DNA of 64,000 nt from Nitrosospira sp. Is2 (GTDB lineage: Bacteria > Pseudomonadota > Gammaproteobacteria > Burkholderiales > Nitrosomonadaceae): NCBI RefSeq assembly GCF_033095785.1, contig NZ_CP137134.1:682001-746000 (forward strand), read 5' to 3'. The notes under the pieces are model-generated. The model made no database searches, was not told where the DNA came from, and was given only the letters and a program-made list of their open reading frames with translations. The number at the start of each line of letters is the position of its first letter. Within the stretch, counting starts at the first letter, position 1. A program made the translations under genes and the position numbers. Shown here piece by piece: positions 35,442-45,086 of the stretch.

Positions 35442-36095
35442 TTATCCGATACCGCCTAGCCTTCCCTTTAATTTTGTGGCAAGCCGCCAACCTAGCACCT
35501 CAAGCCCATCGGTGATTCCCAGGTCCCTCGTTTGTGTCACCCGCAGTCCGGAATATCCGCAGGGGTTGATTGACGTAAACGGAAACAAATCCATGTTTAC
35601 GTTCAGCGCCAGGCCATGGTAGCAACAACCATTTTTGATTTTCAGCCCCAGGGACGCAATCTTTGCGCCATCCACATACACGCCGGGGGCATCGGCTGAG
35701 CCTGACGCGCGGATGCTGTAGTCCTGGAGCAAGTCTATCACGGCACCTTCCATTTTTCTGACCAGCTCGCGTACTCCAAGTTTGAGCCGGCGAAGATCCA
35801 GCATCAGATAAGCAACAATCTGCCCGGGGCCATGATAAGTAATTTGACCGCCTCGATCTGTCCGGACCACGAGAATGCCATTATTGTGCAACAGGTGTTC
35901 GGATCTGCCCGCGATGCCTTGAGTGTAAACTGGCGGATGCTGCAATAGCCAGATTTCATCCGCAGTGCCAGCACTGCGGGCTGCTGTAAACTCTTTCATC
36001 GCTTGCCAGGCGGAAAGATAATCCAGTACTCCGCCAGATCTTATTCTAATGTTTGAGCCATCAGTTTCCGGTTCAAGGCACAAGACTTCCGTCAT
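35442..36095 (-). CDS. lipB: Octanoyl-ACP:protein N-octanoyltransferase
   Basis: A 217-residue enzyme that moves octanoyl from acyl carrier protein to lipoyl domains, the step before LipA. It has the signature RGGQITYHGPGQIVAYLMLDL (about 80-100), the catalytic lysine in DGAKIASLGLKI and the catalytic cysteine in INPCGYSGLRVTQ. It lies 30 bases downstream of the ybeD-like gene, in the conserved dacA-ybeD-lipB-lipA order. Confidence 0.97.
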   Translation of the reverse strand: MTEVLCLEPETDGSNIRIRSGGVLDYLSAWQAMKEFTAARSAGTADEIWLLQHPPVYTQGIAGRSEHLLHNNGILVVRTDRGGQITYHGPGQIVAYLMLDLRRLKLGVRELVRKMEGAVIDLLQDYSIRASGSADAPGVYVDGAKIASLGLKIKNGCCYHGLALNVNMDLFPFTSINPCGYSGLRVTQTRDLGITDGLEVLGWRLATKLKGRLGGIG

Positions 36096-36125
36096 CGAAA
36101 GAACGTCAGGAATTTCCCGTTCTCC

Positions 36126-36530
36126 TCAAAGTACCATTACCACCATCGGATGGTCGCACAACTCCTGGTATAGCGCATCCAACTGCGCGCGGGACACGGC
36201 GCGAATAGTACAGGTAAGGCTCAGATAAGTATTTTTCCTGCTGATCCTGGCCTCCAGGCTCGTCTCATCGAAGTCAGGCGCATGACGTTTGACAATCGTC
36301 AGTACTGCCTGAGTGAACTCCTGCCGACGCTGCTCCAGAACCCCGGCGCTCACCTCTTCCGGTTCGGTCACGGCAGAAAAAGTCGTATCATCGGCATCCA
36401 GCGGTCCGTCTGGCGGCGTCGTCGGCAGCTTATACGATGCAGAACCCGGCGCAGCGCCGACCCGTCCCATTATTTTTATGGGAAAGTCGCAGGGATATTC
36501 GATTAAGGAAACGTCATCGTAAGAATTCAT
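36126..36530 (-). CDS. YbeD/DUF493 family protein
   Basis: A 134-residue protein with the DUF493 fold: LIEYPCDFPIKIMGR near the start and the C-terminal ISRKNTYLSLTCTIRAVSRAQLDALYQELCDHPMVVMVL. The family lies next to lipB in many proteobacteria and is thought to be ACT-like and regulatory, without proven function. The middle (about 24-60) has an extra Pro/Asp-rich segment relative to the 87-residue E. coli YbeD. Overlaps the upstream aminotransferase gene by four bases. Confidence 0.88.
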   Translation of the reverse strand: MNSYDDVSLIEYPCDFPIKIMGRVGAAPGSASYKLPTTPPDGPLDADDTTFSAVTEPEEVSAGVLEQRRQEFTQAVLTIVKRHAPDFDETSLEARISRKNTYLSLTCTIRAVSRAQLDALYQELCDHPMVVMVL

Positions 36531-37393
36531 GGCGTATGCACAGCGCCTCTACGCATTACCTTGTCTTTATAATCCTGGTAAAGCCGGTAAAAGAGCGCGA
36601 ACATTGTTCCCGGCACGCCGCCCCCAACCTGGCGGCCATCGAGGCGTGTAATTGGCATCACCTCCTTAGTGGAGGAAGTAAGCAACAGTTCGTCGGCAGC
36701 GCGCACCTCCTGCTCGGAAATCGCCCTGACTTCATGCGGGATCCCATGCTCCTCGGCCAGTTCGAGCACTACGTCATAGGTAATACCCGGCAACATCAAA
36801 TTGTTTTTTGGAGGGGCCAATAAAAGCCCTTTTTTTACCACAAAAATATTGCTGGCAGATCCCTCGGTCATGAAACCGTCACGGATCAGCACCGTTTCAA
36901 GCGCTCCCGCATCAATGGCCATCTGGCGTAGCAATACGTTCGGCAATAGTGAAATACCCTTTATGTCGCAGCGTAACCAACGGTTGTCAACGGCCGTGAT
37001 TGCGGTGGCTCCCGTCGCAAGCAACTCGGCCGGGGGGGGCAACAAGGGGTTGCTCATGATGAATACAGTCGGGGCCACACCTTTTGGAAAGGCATGGTCG
37101 CGCCTCGCTACCCCACGGGTAACATGCAGGTAAAGATACTGGTCGTCGCTGCTGTTACGCGCAATAATTTGTTCCAGCAACTCGCTCCACTCGCTGTTCG
37201 TATGGGGATTTTCCAGACGAATTCCGTCAAGGCTGTGCTGCAAGCGGAGCAGATGTTCAGACAGCCGAAAAGGCGTGTGGGAATACGCGGGTATGACTTC
37301 ATATACCCCATCGCCAAAAATGAAGCCTCTGTCCAGTACCGAAATGCGTGCTTCCTCAATCGGCATGAAGGTACCGTTAAGATAAATCATCAT
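36527..37393 (-). CDS. D-amino acid aminotransferase (fold-IV PLP enzyme)
   Basis: A 288-residue class IV aminotransferase, probably making D-alanine or D-glutamate for peptidoglycan. Typical parts are MMIYLNGTFMPIEEARISVLDRGFIFGDGVYEVIPAY, the PLP lysine in CDIKGISLLPNVLLRQMA (about Lys147), the conserved TEGSASNIFVVKKG and the LLTSSTKEVMPIT closing motif. The lack of branched-chain aminotransferase features and the placement next to the D-Ala-D-Ala carboxypeptidase gene favour a D-amino acid role. Confidence 0.88.
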   Translation of the reverse strand: MMIYLNGTFMPIEEARISVLDRGFIFGDGVYEVIPAYSHTPFRLSEHLLRLQHSLDGIRLENPHTNSEWSELLEQIIARNSSDDQYLYLHVTRGVARRDHAFPKGVAPTVFIMSNPLLPPPAELLATGATAITAVDNRWLRCDIKGISLLPNVLLRQMAIDAGALETVLIRDGFMTEGSASNIFVVKKGLLLAPPKNNLMLPGITYDVVLELAEEHGIPHEVRAISEQEVRAADELLLTSSTKEVMPITRLDGRQVGGGVPGTMFALFYRLYQDYKDKVMRRGAVHTP

Positions 37394-37441
37394 AAACCTT
37401 GCCAGTAAATTTGTAGCGGACCGCGTGCATGTAAATCCACA

Positions 37442-38590
37442 TTAATTAAAAATCAGCCGCACGCTATCCCAGGCGCGGCCAAAAAAATTCCCGGCACTTA
37501 CGGTTTCCAGCGCCACCAACGGGTGCTCGGCCACGGTCTTGCCCTTGAGCGTAAACTTCACTACGCCGACTTTCTGGCCGGCGTTGATGGGGGCTAAAAG
37601 GGGCTGTTTATACTCCATCTTGGCTTCCAGCTTATCAGCCTGATTTCTTGGGAGCGAAAAGTAAATATCCTGACCGAATCCGGTCTTGAGCTTGTCCTGA
37701 GCGCCCTTCCACAACTGGATTGCAATCACTTCGTGTTCCTTAGGGTAGAGGCGGACGGTGTCGTAAAACTGAAAACCGTGATTCAGCAGTCGTTGGCTTT
37801 CAACGGTGCGCGCGCTATCGGATGCAGTCCCGATTACAACAGAAATTAGCCGCCGCTCGCCCCGCTTGGCGGATGTAATCAGGCAATAGCCCGCAGCTTC
37901 GGTATGCCCGGTCTTGAGCCCATCCACGTTCGGGTCGAGCCACAGCAAACGATTACGGTTCGGCTGAGTAATCTTGTTGTATGTATACTCGCGTAGAGAA
38001 TAAAGCGGATAGTATTCCGGAAAATCCCGGATGACCGCTGTCGCAAGCAAGGCGAGATCATGCGCAGTACTGTAGTGCTCGGGGTGCGGCAACCCGGTTG
38101 AATTGGCGAAACGGGTGTTCTTCATGCCCATGCGGGCCGCTTCTCTATTCATTATCTGGACGAAGGCGCTCTCCGTGCCTGCTACCGTCTCTGCCAGAGC
38201 GATGGATGCATCGTTACCGGACTGCACGATCATACCGCGGATTAATTCATCAACTGTTACCACCCTGCTCGGCTCAATAAACATGCGGGAGCCTTGCGTG
38301 CGCCAGGCCCGCTCCGACACCGGGACAGCCTGAGTCAGGGAAATGCGTTTTTGGTAGAGCGCAGAGAAAGCGATATACGCTGTCATCAGCTTGGTAAGCG
38401 ATGCGGGTTCTATGCGTTCGTGCAGGTTCTGACTGGCCAAGGTCTGGCCACTCTGAAAATCCCTAAGGATGTAAGACCTGGCAGCCAAGGACAAAGCTTC
38501 GTCCGGCCTGGAAAATCTGGACTCCTGGGCAGCTGCGGGTAACACGAACAAACACAGCCATAACGAGATTAACGGAAGTGAGCGTTTCAT
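37442..38590 (-). CDS. dacA: D-alanyl-D-alanine carboxypeptidase (PBP5/6 type)
   Basis: A 382-residue peptidoglycan-trimming enzyme (family S11). It has a signal peptide ending in PAAAQE (about 22), the SxxK motif SLTKLMTAY (about Ser64), the SGN motif VQSGNDASIALAE (about 125) and the KTG motif VDGLKTGHTEAAGYC (about 226). A C-terminal beta domain follows, with the amphipathic membrane-association helix at the very end (FFGRAWDSVRLIF). It is the first gene of the dacA-dat-ybeD-lipB-lipA group on the minus strand. Confidence 0.95.
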   Translation of the reverse strand: MKRSLPLISLWLCLFVLPAAAQESRFSRPDEALSLAARSYILRDFQSGQTLASQNLHERIEPASLTKLMTAYIAFSALYQKRISLTQAVPVSERAWRTQGSRMFIEPSRVVTVDELIRGMIVQSGNDASIALAETVAGTESAFVQIMNREAARMGMKNTRFANSTGLPHPEHYSTAHDLALLATAVIRDFPEYYPLYSLREYTYNKITQPNRNRLLWLDPNVDGLKTGHTEAAGYCLITSAKRGERRLISVVIGTASDSARTVESQRLLNHGFQFYDTVRLYPKEHEVIAIQLWKGAQDKLKTGFGQDIYFSLPRNQADKLEAKMEYKQPLLAPINAGQKVGVVKFTLKGKTVAEHPLVALETVSAGNFFGRAWDSVRLIFN

Positions 38591-38868
38591 TGGAAGCTGT
38601 TAAAAAAAACAATTATATCGCAGCCAAGCGGAACAAATTGAGGAACCTCTGGATAAGCCTATGGATATTATCAGCAGAGGCGCGAAAGGAGGCCGTCAGA
38701 AAAGAATGCTCTCCCAAAACTATCGAACGAAAGCATACGAGTGCCCAAGCCCCTCAGCTTTCGAGCTCGCTGCGAAATCTGCGCTATCTCTTGCCACCGC
38801 GTACGATCAGTGTTGAAGGCTCGGGGCCTGTAACCGTCCCGGCGCCACGGTACGGCAGAATGCCGTCG

Positions 38869-39159
38869 CTACTTTCGACGACAGATGCTGAAGCCGTCAT
38901 TCCAGCCGAGCCGATACTGCGTGTCGGCAGAAATCCGGCGCGCGTCCTTCGCACCGTATGCAGATTTTTTTGCCGTCTCGCAACCATCGATATAGCCATC
39001 CTTGAATGCGGGTGAATAACCGGTAAGATTATAGACAGGCCGCGCACTGGGGGGCGGCGGTCCGGCCGGGCGCTGGCTCTGCCCGGTTGACCCTGGCCCT
39101 GTGGACGCGCAACCGGCCAACGCCCCAATCAGTAAGACTGCTGAGATTGAACGCATCAT
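38869..39159 (-). CDS. Small lipoprotein
   Basis: A 96-residue protein starting MMRSISAVLLIGALAGCAST, with a lipobox ending in Cys17 and a good ribosome site (AGAGGAGAAAAA). The mature part has a Pro/Ser-rich linker and a conserved-looking end, SPAFKDGYIDGCETAKK and YRLGWNDGFSICR. The repeated F/W-x-DG-Y/F-x-x-GC pattern is known from small uncharacterised proteobacterial lipoproteins. No function is known. Confidence 0.75.
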   Translation of the reverse strand: MMRSISAVLLIGALAGCASTGPGSTGQSQRPAGPPPPSARPVYNLTGYSPAFKDGYIDGCETAKKSAYGAKDARRISADTQYRLGWNDGFSICRRK

Positions 39160-39307
39160 TTTTTCTCCTCTATCTCCTCAAACTGATGCGGTTTCTCAAA
39201 CGTATGGGTTTATGACAGAGCTGTTCCGGGAGAATTCCCTGTTTTTTTTTCAGCGAACCTCAGCCTCTAAAAAATATTCCATAAGCATCCTAGGAGATAT
39301 CACGTGG

Positions 39308-40834
39308 TTAGCGCCTGCGCCCGCCGAAAATACTGCCTAACACACCGCGAAAAATCTCCCGGCCGACCTGGGAACCGATAGAGCGCGCAGCGCTCCTTGC
39401 CATTGACTCCATGACGCCGGGCTGCCGCCCGCCACGCGGGCCGGTTTTGGTTAAAAGCATATCTCCGAGCACGTCCATCATGCCACCTCCGCCGCTCGCC
39501 TGCTCAGTTTGCCCAGTCCTGCCCGGCAGTGGCACCGGCTCGCTCCCCGCGTTTGCTTCAGTTGTGCGGCGTTTAATTATTTCATAAGCCGACTCACGGT
39601 CCAAGATCTGTTCGTAATGACCGAAAAGAACCGAGGATTCGATAATTGTCCGACGTTCCGCTTCTGTTATTGGACCAATTCTGGATGCGGGCGGCAGGAT
39701 GAAGGCGCGCTCAACCATGGATGGACGCCCTTTCTCATCCAGCAGGGATACCAGCGCTTCGCCGACGGAAAGCTCCATGATTGCTTTTTCCGTATTTAAA
39801 CCAGGATTCGCATGCATGGTCTGGGCTGCCGCCCGGACCGCTTTCTGATCGCGCGGTGTGAACGCCCGCAATGCATGCTGCACGCGGTTACCGAGCTGAC
39901 CCAGCACATTCTCCGGGATATCCAGGGGGTTCTGCGTAACAAAATAAATGCCGACTCCCTTGGAGCGTATCAATCTCACTACCTGTTCTATTTTCTCCAG
40001 CAGCGGTTTTGGCGCTTCATTGAATAGCAGATGGGCTTCGTCAAAGAAGAATACCAGCTTTGGCTTTTCGGGGTCGCCAACTTCAGGAAGATGCTCGAAC
40101 AGCTCCGACAATATCCACAGCAGAAATGTCGAATAGAGCTTGGGTGAGTTCATCAGCTTGTCGGCCGCGAGGATATTGATCATGCCGCAGCCTCTGCTAT
40201 CGGTCTGCATCAGGTCGTGGATATCCAGCATCGTCTCGCCGAAAAAACTCCTGCCCCCCTGTTGTTCGATTTCAAGCAAGGCGCGCTGAATCGCGCCTAT
40301 AGAGGCCGCTGAAACGTTCCCATACTCGACAGTGAAATTCTTTGCGTTGTCGCCCACAAACTGCAACATGGCCCGCAGGTCCTTGGAATCGAGCAGCAAC
40401 AGACCGTTGTCGTCCGCGATCTTGAACACCAGCGATAATACGCCCTGCTGGGTATCGTTTAGATTGAACATCCGCCCGAGCAACAGGGGGCCCATGTCGG
40501 ATGTTGTGGCGCGGACCGGATGTCCGGCGGTCCCGAAGATATCCCAGAACGTAACCGGAGAGGCTGACCATTGCGGTTCCTCAAGTCCGCGTTGCGCGAG
40601 CCGCCCCATCAAACCCGGCGCCGCCGTGCCCGCAACGGAAAGCCCGGACAAATCACCCTTCACGTCAGCCATGAACACCGGCACGCCGATAGAGGAGAAT
40701 CGCTCGGCCAGAACCTGTAGCGTGACGGTCTTGCCAGTACCGGTTGCGCCGGTAATCAAGCCATGACGATTGGCGAAATGGGGTAACAGGCCAACTGCTT
40801 GGCTGGAATGAGCGATCACTAAAGGATGCGGCAT
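39308..40834 (-). CDS. HerA-like / DUF853 ATPase
   Basis: A 508-residue P-loop ATPase of the DUF853 (YjgR) family. Visible are Walker A GATGTGKTVTLQVLAERF (about 31-48), ADVKGDLSGL, Walker B KLVFFFDEAHLLFNEAPK (about 263-280) and VTQNPLDIPENVLGQLGNRVQHALRAFT. The family belongs to the HerA/FtsK-like motor group, but its cellular role is unsettled. The C-terminal 80 residues are Gly/Arg-rich with repeated GGR and RSAARS elements. Confidence 0.9.
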   Translation of the reverse strand: MPHPLVIAHSSQAVGLLPHFANRHGLITGATGTGKTVTLQVLAERFSSIGVPVFMADVKGDLSGLSVAGTAAPGLMGRLAQRGLEEPQWSASPVTFWDIFGTAGHPVRATTSDMGPLLLGRMFNLNDTQQGVLSLVFKIADDNGLLLLDSKDLRAMLQFVGDNAKNFTVEYGNVSAASIGAIQRALLEIEQQGGRSFFGETMLDIHDLMQTDSRGCGMINILAADKLMNSPKLYSTFLLWILSELFEHLPEVGDPEKPKLVFFFDEAHLLFNEAPKPLLEKIEQVVRLIRSKGVGIYFVTQNPLDIPENVLGQLGNRVQHALRAFTPRDQKAVRAAAQTMHANPGLNTEKAIMELSVGEALVSLLDEKGRPSMVERAFILPPASRIGPITEAERRTIIESSVLFGHYEQILDRESAYEIIKRRTTEANAGSEPVPLPGRTGQTEQASGGGGMMDVLGDMLLTKTGPRGGRQPGVMESMARSAARSIGSQVGREIFRGVLGSIFGGRRR

Positions 40835-40896
40835 AAGGTCAGCGGAGGTTGAGATTTAAAATACTGAACAGTGTATCAAAACCCAACCGGGGTTGC

Positions 40897-41808
40897 TCAC
40901 CCTGCCCAACCCGCGATTTCCAACAGCAACAGCAGCACAAGCCATAACACCAGCGTCCGCCAGAACAGTCCAACAGCGCTTTGCAAAAAGTCTACGTCAG
41001 CCTCGTCGCCAACGCCTAATTCTGGACGATAGTGGCTACCGCCGGCCTCCCCCAGGGATTCTCCCAGACAGATCCCCAGCGCCCCGGCGCCACTGGCAAG
41101 AACGATTCCCTGATTTCGGTCCACCCAGGACGCGGCCTGCGCACGCCAGCAGTAAACGGCATCTTCAAAATTGCCTGCAATGGCAAAGCTCATGGCGGTC
41201 GCCCTTGCCGGAAGCCAGTCTATGACTTCAAAAGCTTTTAACGCAAACCGGCCAAACGCATCCGGGCGACTACCCCAACGTTCGTTCAATAATTCGGCCA
41301 GGCGATAAAGAACCGGGCCCAGCGGCCCGGGCAAGAGGGCAAAACAGATGATAATCGCAAAAACGTAGCGATGAGAATTAATCAGGCCCAGTTCAATTGT
41401 CAGGCGTGCAACTTCCTGACTGCTGAGTTCTTCCGCGGGAACTCCGTAGAACTTCGTCAGCAGTTCACGGGCGAGAGGCAGATCTCCATTTTTGAGCGCG
41501 GTATAGATTTCGTTGAACGAATAGGTAAGCTGACGGGAACTCATGGTGAGATAGAGCGTGACGACATTCCACGCCCATGCCAGCAGCGGGTTTACACTAT
41601 AGAGTAGATAGTAGATCCACAGCGTGAGTACGAGTACGGGGACTACGGCAGCAAACCAGGCGGCGATATCATGGCGCCGCACACCCGTGTTGAAATAACG
41701 CTCCAGGGAATCAGCGTAGGAAAGAAACGCCGGAACCAAACGATTGTGATCGTTAATAGGGCGCCAGTGCTCCAGCAGGAAAGCGAAGATTAATGAAAAG
41801 AAGGTCAT
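40897..41808 (-). CDS. CobD/AmpE-like integral membrane protein
   Basis: A 303-residue membrane protein with hydrophobic helices near 50-80, 145-170 and 280-300. The start MTFFSLIFAFLLEHWRP and the segment GDLPLARELLTKFYGVPAEELSSQEVARLTIELGLINSHRYVFAIIICFALLPGPLGPVLYRLAE are typical of the AmpE/CobD-like group. Cobalamin synthesis is unlikely here because no cob genes are nearby; a role like that of AmpE in cell-wall signalling is possible but unproven. Confidence 0.82.
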   Translation of the reverse strand: MTFFSLIFAFLLEHWRPINDHNRLVPAFLSYADSLERYFNTGVRRHDIAAWFAAVVPVLVLTLWIYYLLYSVNPLLAWAWNVVTLYLTMSSRQLTYSFNEIYTALKNGDLPLARELLTKFYGVPAEELSSQEVARLTIELGLINSHRYVFAIIICFALLPGPLGPVLYRLAELLNERWGSRPDAFGRFALKAFEVIDWLPARATAMSFAIAGNFEDAVYCWRAQAASWVDRNQGIVLASGAGALGICLGESLGEAGGSHYRPELGVGDEADVDFLQSAVGLFWRTLVLWLVLLLLLEIAGWAG

Positions 41809-41856
41809 TGCGGAAAACCCAAGTCTGTATTAACCCGCGATAATATTCGCGGATAG

Positions 41857-42735
41857 TTAGCGCAATACCGATTTGAGCAACTTGCCCATCTCGGCCGGGT
41901 TGCGAGTTACCTTGATTCCACACTCCTCCATCACTGCCAACTTCTCCTGCGCGGTACCCTTTCCGCCGGAAATGACCGCTCCAGCGTGCCCCATGCGCCT
42001 GCCCGGCGGCGCCGTCAGACCCGCAATAAATCCCACCACCGGCTTCCGCATATGGTTCCGGACCCAGCGGGCGCAGTCCTCCTCATCTGAGCCGCCGATT
42101 TCGCCCACCATCAATACCACCTCGGTCTCGGCGTCGTCGTTGAACAACTTCATCACATCAAGGTGCTTCAACCCATTCACCGGGTCGCCACCGATGCCGA
42201 TACAGGTGGATTGCCCCAATCCCTGCTCCATCAACTGCGCCACCGCTTCGTAGGTGAGCGTACCCGAGCGGGACACGACGCCGACGCCCCCTTTTTTATG
42301 TATATAGCCGGGCATAATGCCTATCTTGATTTCATCGGGCGTGATAATGCCTGGACAATTGGGCCCGATTAACCGCGTTTTCCGACCTTCCATTTTGGCA
42401 CAGGTACGCACCATATCGCGAACCGGAATACCCTCCGTAATACAGATGACCAGATCCAGTTCCGCTTCGACCGCCTCATCGATCGCCTCAGCCGCAAACG
42501 GCGGCGGTACATAGATCACCGAAACGGTCGCGCCTGTGGCCTCTTTCGCCTCCCCGACGGTAGCAAAAATCGGCACACCTTCGAAATCCTCGCCTCCTTT
42601 CTTGGGGTTCACGCCCGCAACGAAGCAATTTTTTCCGAAAGCATAATCACGGCACATGCGCGTATGAAACTGCCCGGTCTTCCCAGTAATGCCTTGCGTC
42701 ATGACCCGGCTATTCCTGTCTATAAGAATAGCCAT
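41857..42735 (-). CDS. sucD: Succinyl-CoA synthetase, alpha subunit
   Basis: A 292-residue TCA-cycle enzyme subunit. It has a CoA-binding Rossmann domain (MAILIDRNSRVMTQGITGKTGQFHT; GVNPKKGG) and the phosphohistidine region GFIAGLTAPPGRRMGHAGAVISGG, in which the His in GHAG is phosphorylated. The open frame continues 17 codons upstream inside sucC, but homologues start at MAILID, one base after the sucC stop. Confidence 0.97.
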   Translation of the reverse strand: MAILIDRNSRVMTQGITGKTGQFHTRMCRDYAFGKNCFVAGVNPKKGGEDFEGVPIFATVGEAKEATGATVSVIYVPPPFAAEAIDEAVEAELDLVICITEGIPVRDMVRTCAKMEGRKTRLIGPNCPGIITPDEIKIGIMPGYIHKKGGVGVVSRSGTLTYEAVAQLMEQGLGQSTCIGIGGDPVNGLKHLDVMKLFNDDAETEVVLMVGEIGGSDEEDCARWVRNHMRKPVVGFIAGLTAPPGRRMGHAGAVISGGKGTAQEKLAVMEECGIKVTRNPAEMGKLLKSVLR

Positions 42736-42736
42736 T

Positions 42737-43912
42737 CTAAACTCCTCCCCCTGCCGACGCGGCTGCAACCGCCTTCTCCGCTGCATCCGCCATATTTCCA
42801 GCCTGAATAATCGGCAATCCGGATTCGGCGAAGATTTTTTTACCCAGGTCCACGTTGGTACCTTCGAGGCGCACCACCAGCGGAACGTTTAGATGCACCT
42901 CTCTCGCTGCGGTCACGACGCCTTCGGCAATAACGTCGCACTTCATGATGCCCCCGAATATATTGACCAGGATCGCTTTTAATTCCGGATTGCGCAGCAT
43001 CAGCTTGAATGCCTCCGCCACCTTTTCCGCGGTTGCCCCGCCACCCACATCGAGAAAATTGGCGGGATTTCCGCCGTAGAGCTTGATGATGTCCATTGTT
43101 GCCATCGCAAGACCCGCGCCATTCACGAGGCAACCGATGTTGCCGTCCAGCGAGACGTATGACAGTTCATATTTGGACGCTTCGATCTCCGCGGGATCCT
43201 CCTCGTCGAGATCGCGCAGTGCGGCAATTTCGGAATGACGGAATAAGGCGTTGTCATCAAAATTCATTTTCGCGTCGAGCGCGAGAACACGATCCTCCGC
43301 GGTAAGTATGAGGGGATTGATTTCGACCAGCGTCGCGTCGGTACTGTCGTACGCGCGGTATAAATCTTGCAATAACGCGCCTGCCTCCATAACAGCCGAT
43401 TCGGTGATCCCCATCCGCCGTACCATATCTTCAGCGTCCGCGACGGTCAATCCTGCCACGGGGTCAATAAGCAGTTTGTGGATCTTCTCCGGCGACGTGG
43501 CGGCGACCTCCTCGATATTCATGCCGCCTTCCCCGCTAGCGATCACACAGACACGGCGACTGCCGCGATCCACAACCAGGCCGGCATAAAACTCCGTTTT
43601 TATGTCGACGCCCTGTTCAATCAGAAGCTTTCGCACGACTTGACCCCTGGGACCAGTCTGAGGCGTGACTAGCGTCATACCCAATATTTTGGCCGCGAAT
43701 TGTTTCACTTCGTCGAGCGACTTCGCCACTTTCACCCCACCGCCCTTGCCGCGTCCTCCGGCGTGAATTTGCGCTTTAACCACCCACGCGCTTCCGCCCA
43801 GACTTTTAGCGGCCTCCACGGCTTCGTCAACGCTAAAACAAGGAAATCCTGCGGGTGTGGGAACGCCAAACTCGCGCAGAATTTTTTTCGCCTGATACTC
43901 GTGAATATTCAT
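42737..43912 (-). CDS. sucC: Succinyl-CoA synthetase, beta subunit
   Basis: A 391-residue ADP/GDP-binding subunit with an ATP-grasp fold. It begins MNIHEYQAKKILREFGVPTPAG and has the sequence VVKAQIHAGGRGKGGGVKVAK (nucleotide-binding loop). Other family marks are EINPLILTAEDRVLALDAKMNFDDNALFRH and GLAMATMDIIKLYGGNPANFLDVGGGA. Forms the operon sucC-sucD. Confidence 0.97.
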   Translation of the reverse strand: MNIHEYQAKKILREFGVPTPAGFPCFSVDEAVEAAKSLGGSAWVVKAQIHAGGRGKGGGVKVAKSLDEVKQFAAKILGMTLVTPQTGPRGQVVRKLLIEQGVDIKTEFYAGLVVDRGSRRVCVIASGEGGMNIEEVAATSPEKIHKLLIDPVAGLTVADAEDMVRRMGITESAVMEAGALLQDLYRAYDSTDATLVEINPLILTAEDRVLALDAKMNFDDNALFRHSEIAALRDLDEEDPAEIEASKYELSYVSLDGNIGCLVNGAGLAMATMDIIKLYGGNPANFLDVGGGATAEKVAEAFKLMLRNPELKAILVNIFGGIMKCDVIAEGVVTAAREVHLNVPLVVRLEGTNVDLGKKIFAESGLPIIQAGNMADAAEKAVAAASAGGGV

Positions 43913-43996
43913 GATCGTCCCAGCTACAGAAACCAGAGTATAGCGTAATAATTTTTACCGGCGGCACGTGAAAAAAAACACCTTCCACATGCTTAT

Positions 43997-44806
43997 TCAT
44001 GAACTCGTCATCTGCTGCGCGATCCCCAATGCCGGGTTCTGCTGGCTGCTCATCCCTACCTCACAAAGAACAACCGTGACGTTATCCCTTCCTCCGGCAT
44101 CAAGTGTCGCCCCGATTAGACTGTCAGCCTTCTGTTGCCGCGATCCATCCCAACTGAGAATACGCTGGATCTCGGAATCCTCCACCATGTCGGTCAACCC
44201 ATCTGAGCAAAGCAGAAATATATCGTGGTCGAGCGCTTCACCTTTCAGAATATCCGGAAACACTAACGAGTCGGTTCCAATAGCTCTGAGGATGATATTT
44301 TTCTGGGGATGAGTTCTTGCACCTTGCGGCGTCAACAGGCCCTTATCCACCTGCAATTGCACCAGGGAGTGATCGCTGGTCAACTGCAACAAGCCCCCGT
44401 GCCTCAGCAGGTATACCCTGCTGTCCCCTACATGACCGACAACGTAGCGGTCGTCATAAAACACGAGAATATCGCCCGTGCAACCCATTCCCCAGTCATC
44501 CGGATTCTGCGCAGCGTGCTCCAGTATGCGTTTATTCGAGTCCCCGAATATTTTTTCCACTCGCGCATACGTCTCCCCCGCGGAACCAGGAATGTCATTG
44601 GTAAAAACGGCTTGCACCGTTTCTATAAAATATCTGCTCGCAATTTCACCGGCTGCTGCTCCGCCCATACCATCGGAGAGGGCAAAAAGCCCGACCTTAG
44701 GCATGGCAAGGTATGCATCCTCATTATTTGTGCGCACCAGCCCCACATGAGTTACCGCCGCTGAGAGCAACCTGACCATGGCATCGCTTCCTCGTCCGCT
44801 AAACAA
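43997..44806 (-). CDS. PP2C-family serine/threonine phosphatase
   Basis: A 269-residue metal-dependent protein phosphatase of the Stp1/PppA type. It has VTHVGLVRTNNEDAYL, the metal-binding FALSDGMGGAAAGEIASRYF, VGHVGDSRVYLLRHGGLLQLTSDHSLV and the second metal site FLLCSDGLTDMVED, followed by GGRDNVTVVL. All acidic metal ligands appear intact. The start may be ATG 44806 or the ATG nine codons downstream at 44779. No partner kinase is adjacent. Confidence 0.92.
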   Translation of the reverse strand: MFSGRGSDAMVRLLSAAVTHVGLVRTNNEDAYLAMPKVGLFALSDGMGGAAAGEIASRYFIETVQAVFTNDIPGSAGETYARVEKIFGDSNKRILEHAAQNPDDWGMGCTGDILVFYDDRYVVGHVGDSRVYLLRHGGLLQLTSDHSLVQLQVDKGLLTPQGARTHPQKNIILRAIGTDSLVFPDILKGEALDHDIFLLCSDGLTDMVEDSEIQRILSWDGSRQQKADSLIGATLDAGGRDNVTVVLCEVGMSSQQNPALGIAQQMTSS

Positions 44807-45026
44807 TGAAGGTGCTGCGAAACAGTATCCTGCGACAAATCAGCATGGCTTATCCTCCCACCATACCATTCCCGTGGGCGAGTCCTCCAGCAATAACAGG
44901 TGGAGTAAATATCGCACTTCTGCGTGTTACATCTCGACGGGCCTGTAAACGCGGAGCGTACGAGCAGAGTATCGGGGCGGAAATGGATAAATATTGGCCA
45001 CAGGGGGTTTTATGTGATGGAAATGA

Positions 45027-45062
45027 AATGGCCCGGAGACGCGTTATACGCTCCGGGCCATT
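45027..45062 (-). terminator. Strong inverted repeat, probable terminator of the 27-residue ORF
   Basis: Twelve-base perfectly complementary arms (AATGGCCCGGAG at 45027-45038 and CTCCGGGCCATT at 45051-45062) with a 12-base loop. On the minus strand the hairpin begins 25 bases past the stop of the small membrane ORF at 45087-45170 and is followed by a moderately T-rich stretch (TTCATTTCC), not a clean T run. It fits a terminator or a protective mRNA 3' end. Confidence 0.6.
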
Positions 45063-45086
45063 ATGAATATTTCAAGTGCTAGGATA

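Noticed and set aside
40897..41808. CobD in a cobalamin pathway
   Set aside because: No cobalamin biosynthesis genes nearby; family assignment is kept broad as CobD/AmpE-like.
41835..41852. Terminator after sucD (CCGCGA-TAATAT-TCGCGG)
   Set aside because: A six-base-pair stem with no T run on either strand; too weak to list as a terminator.
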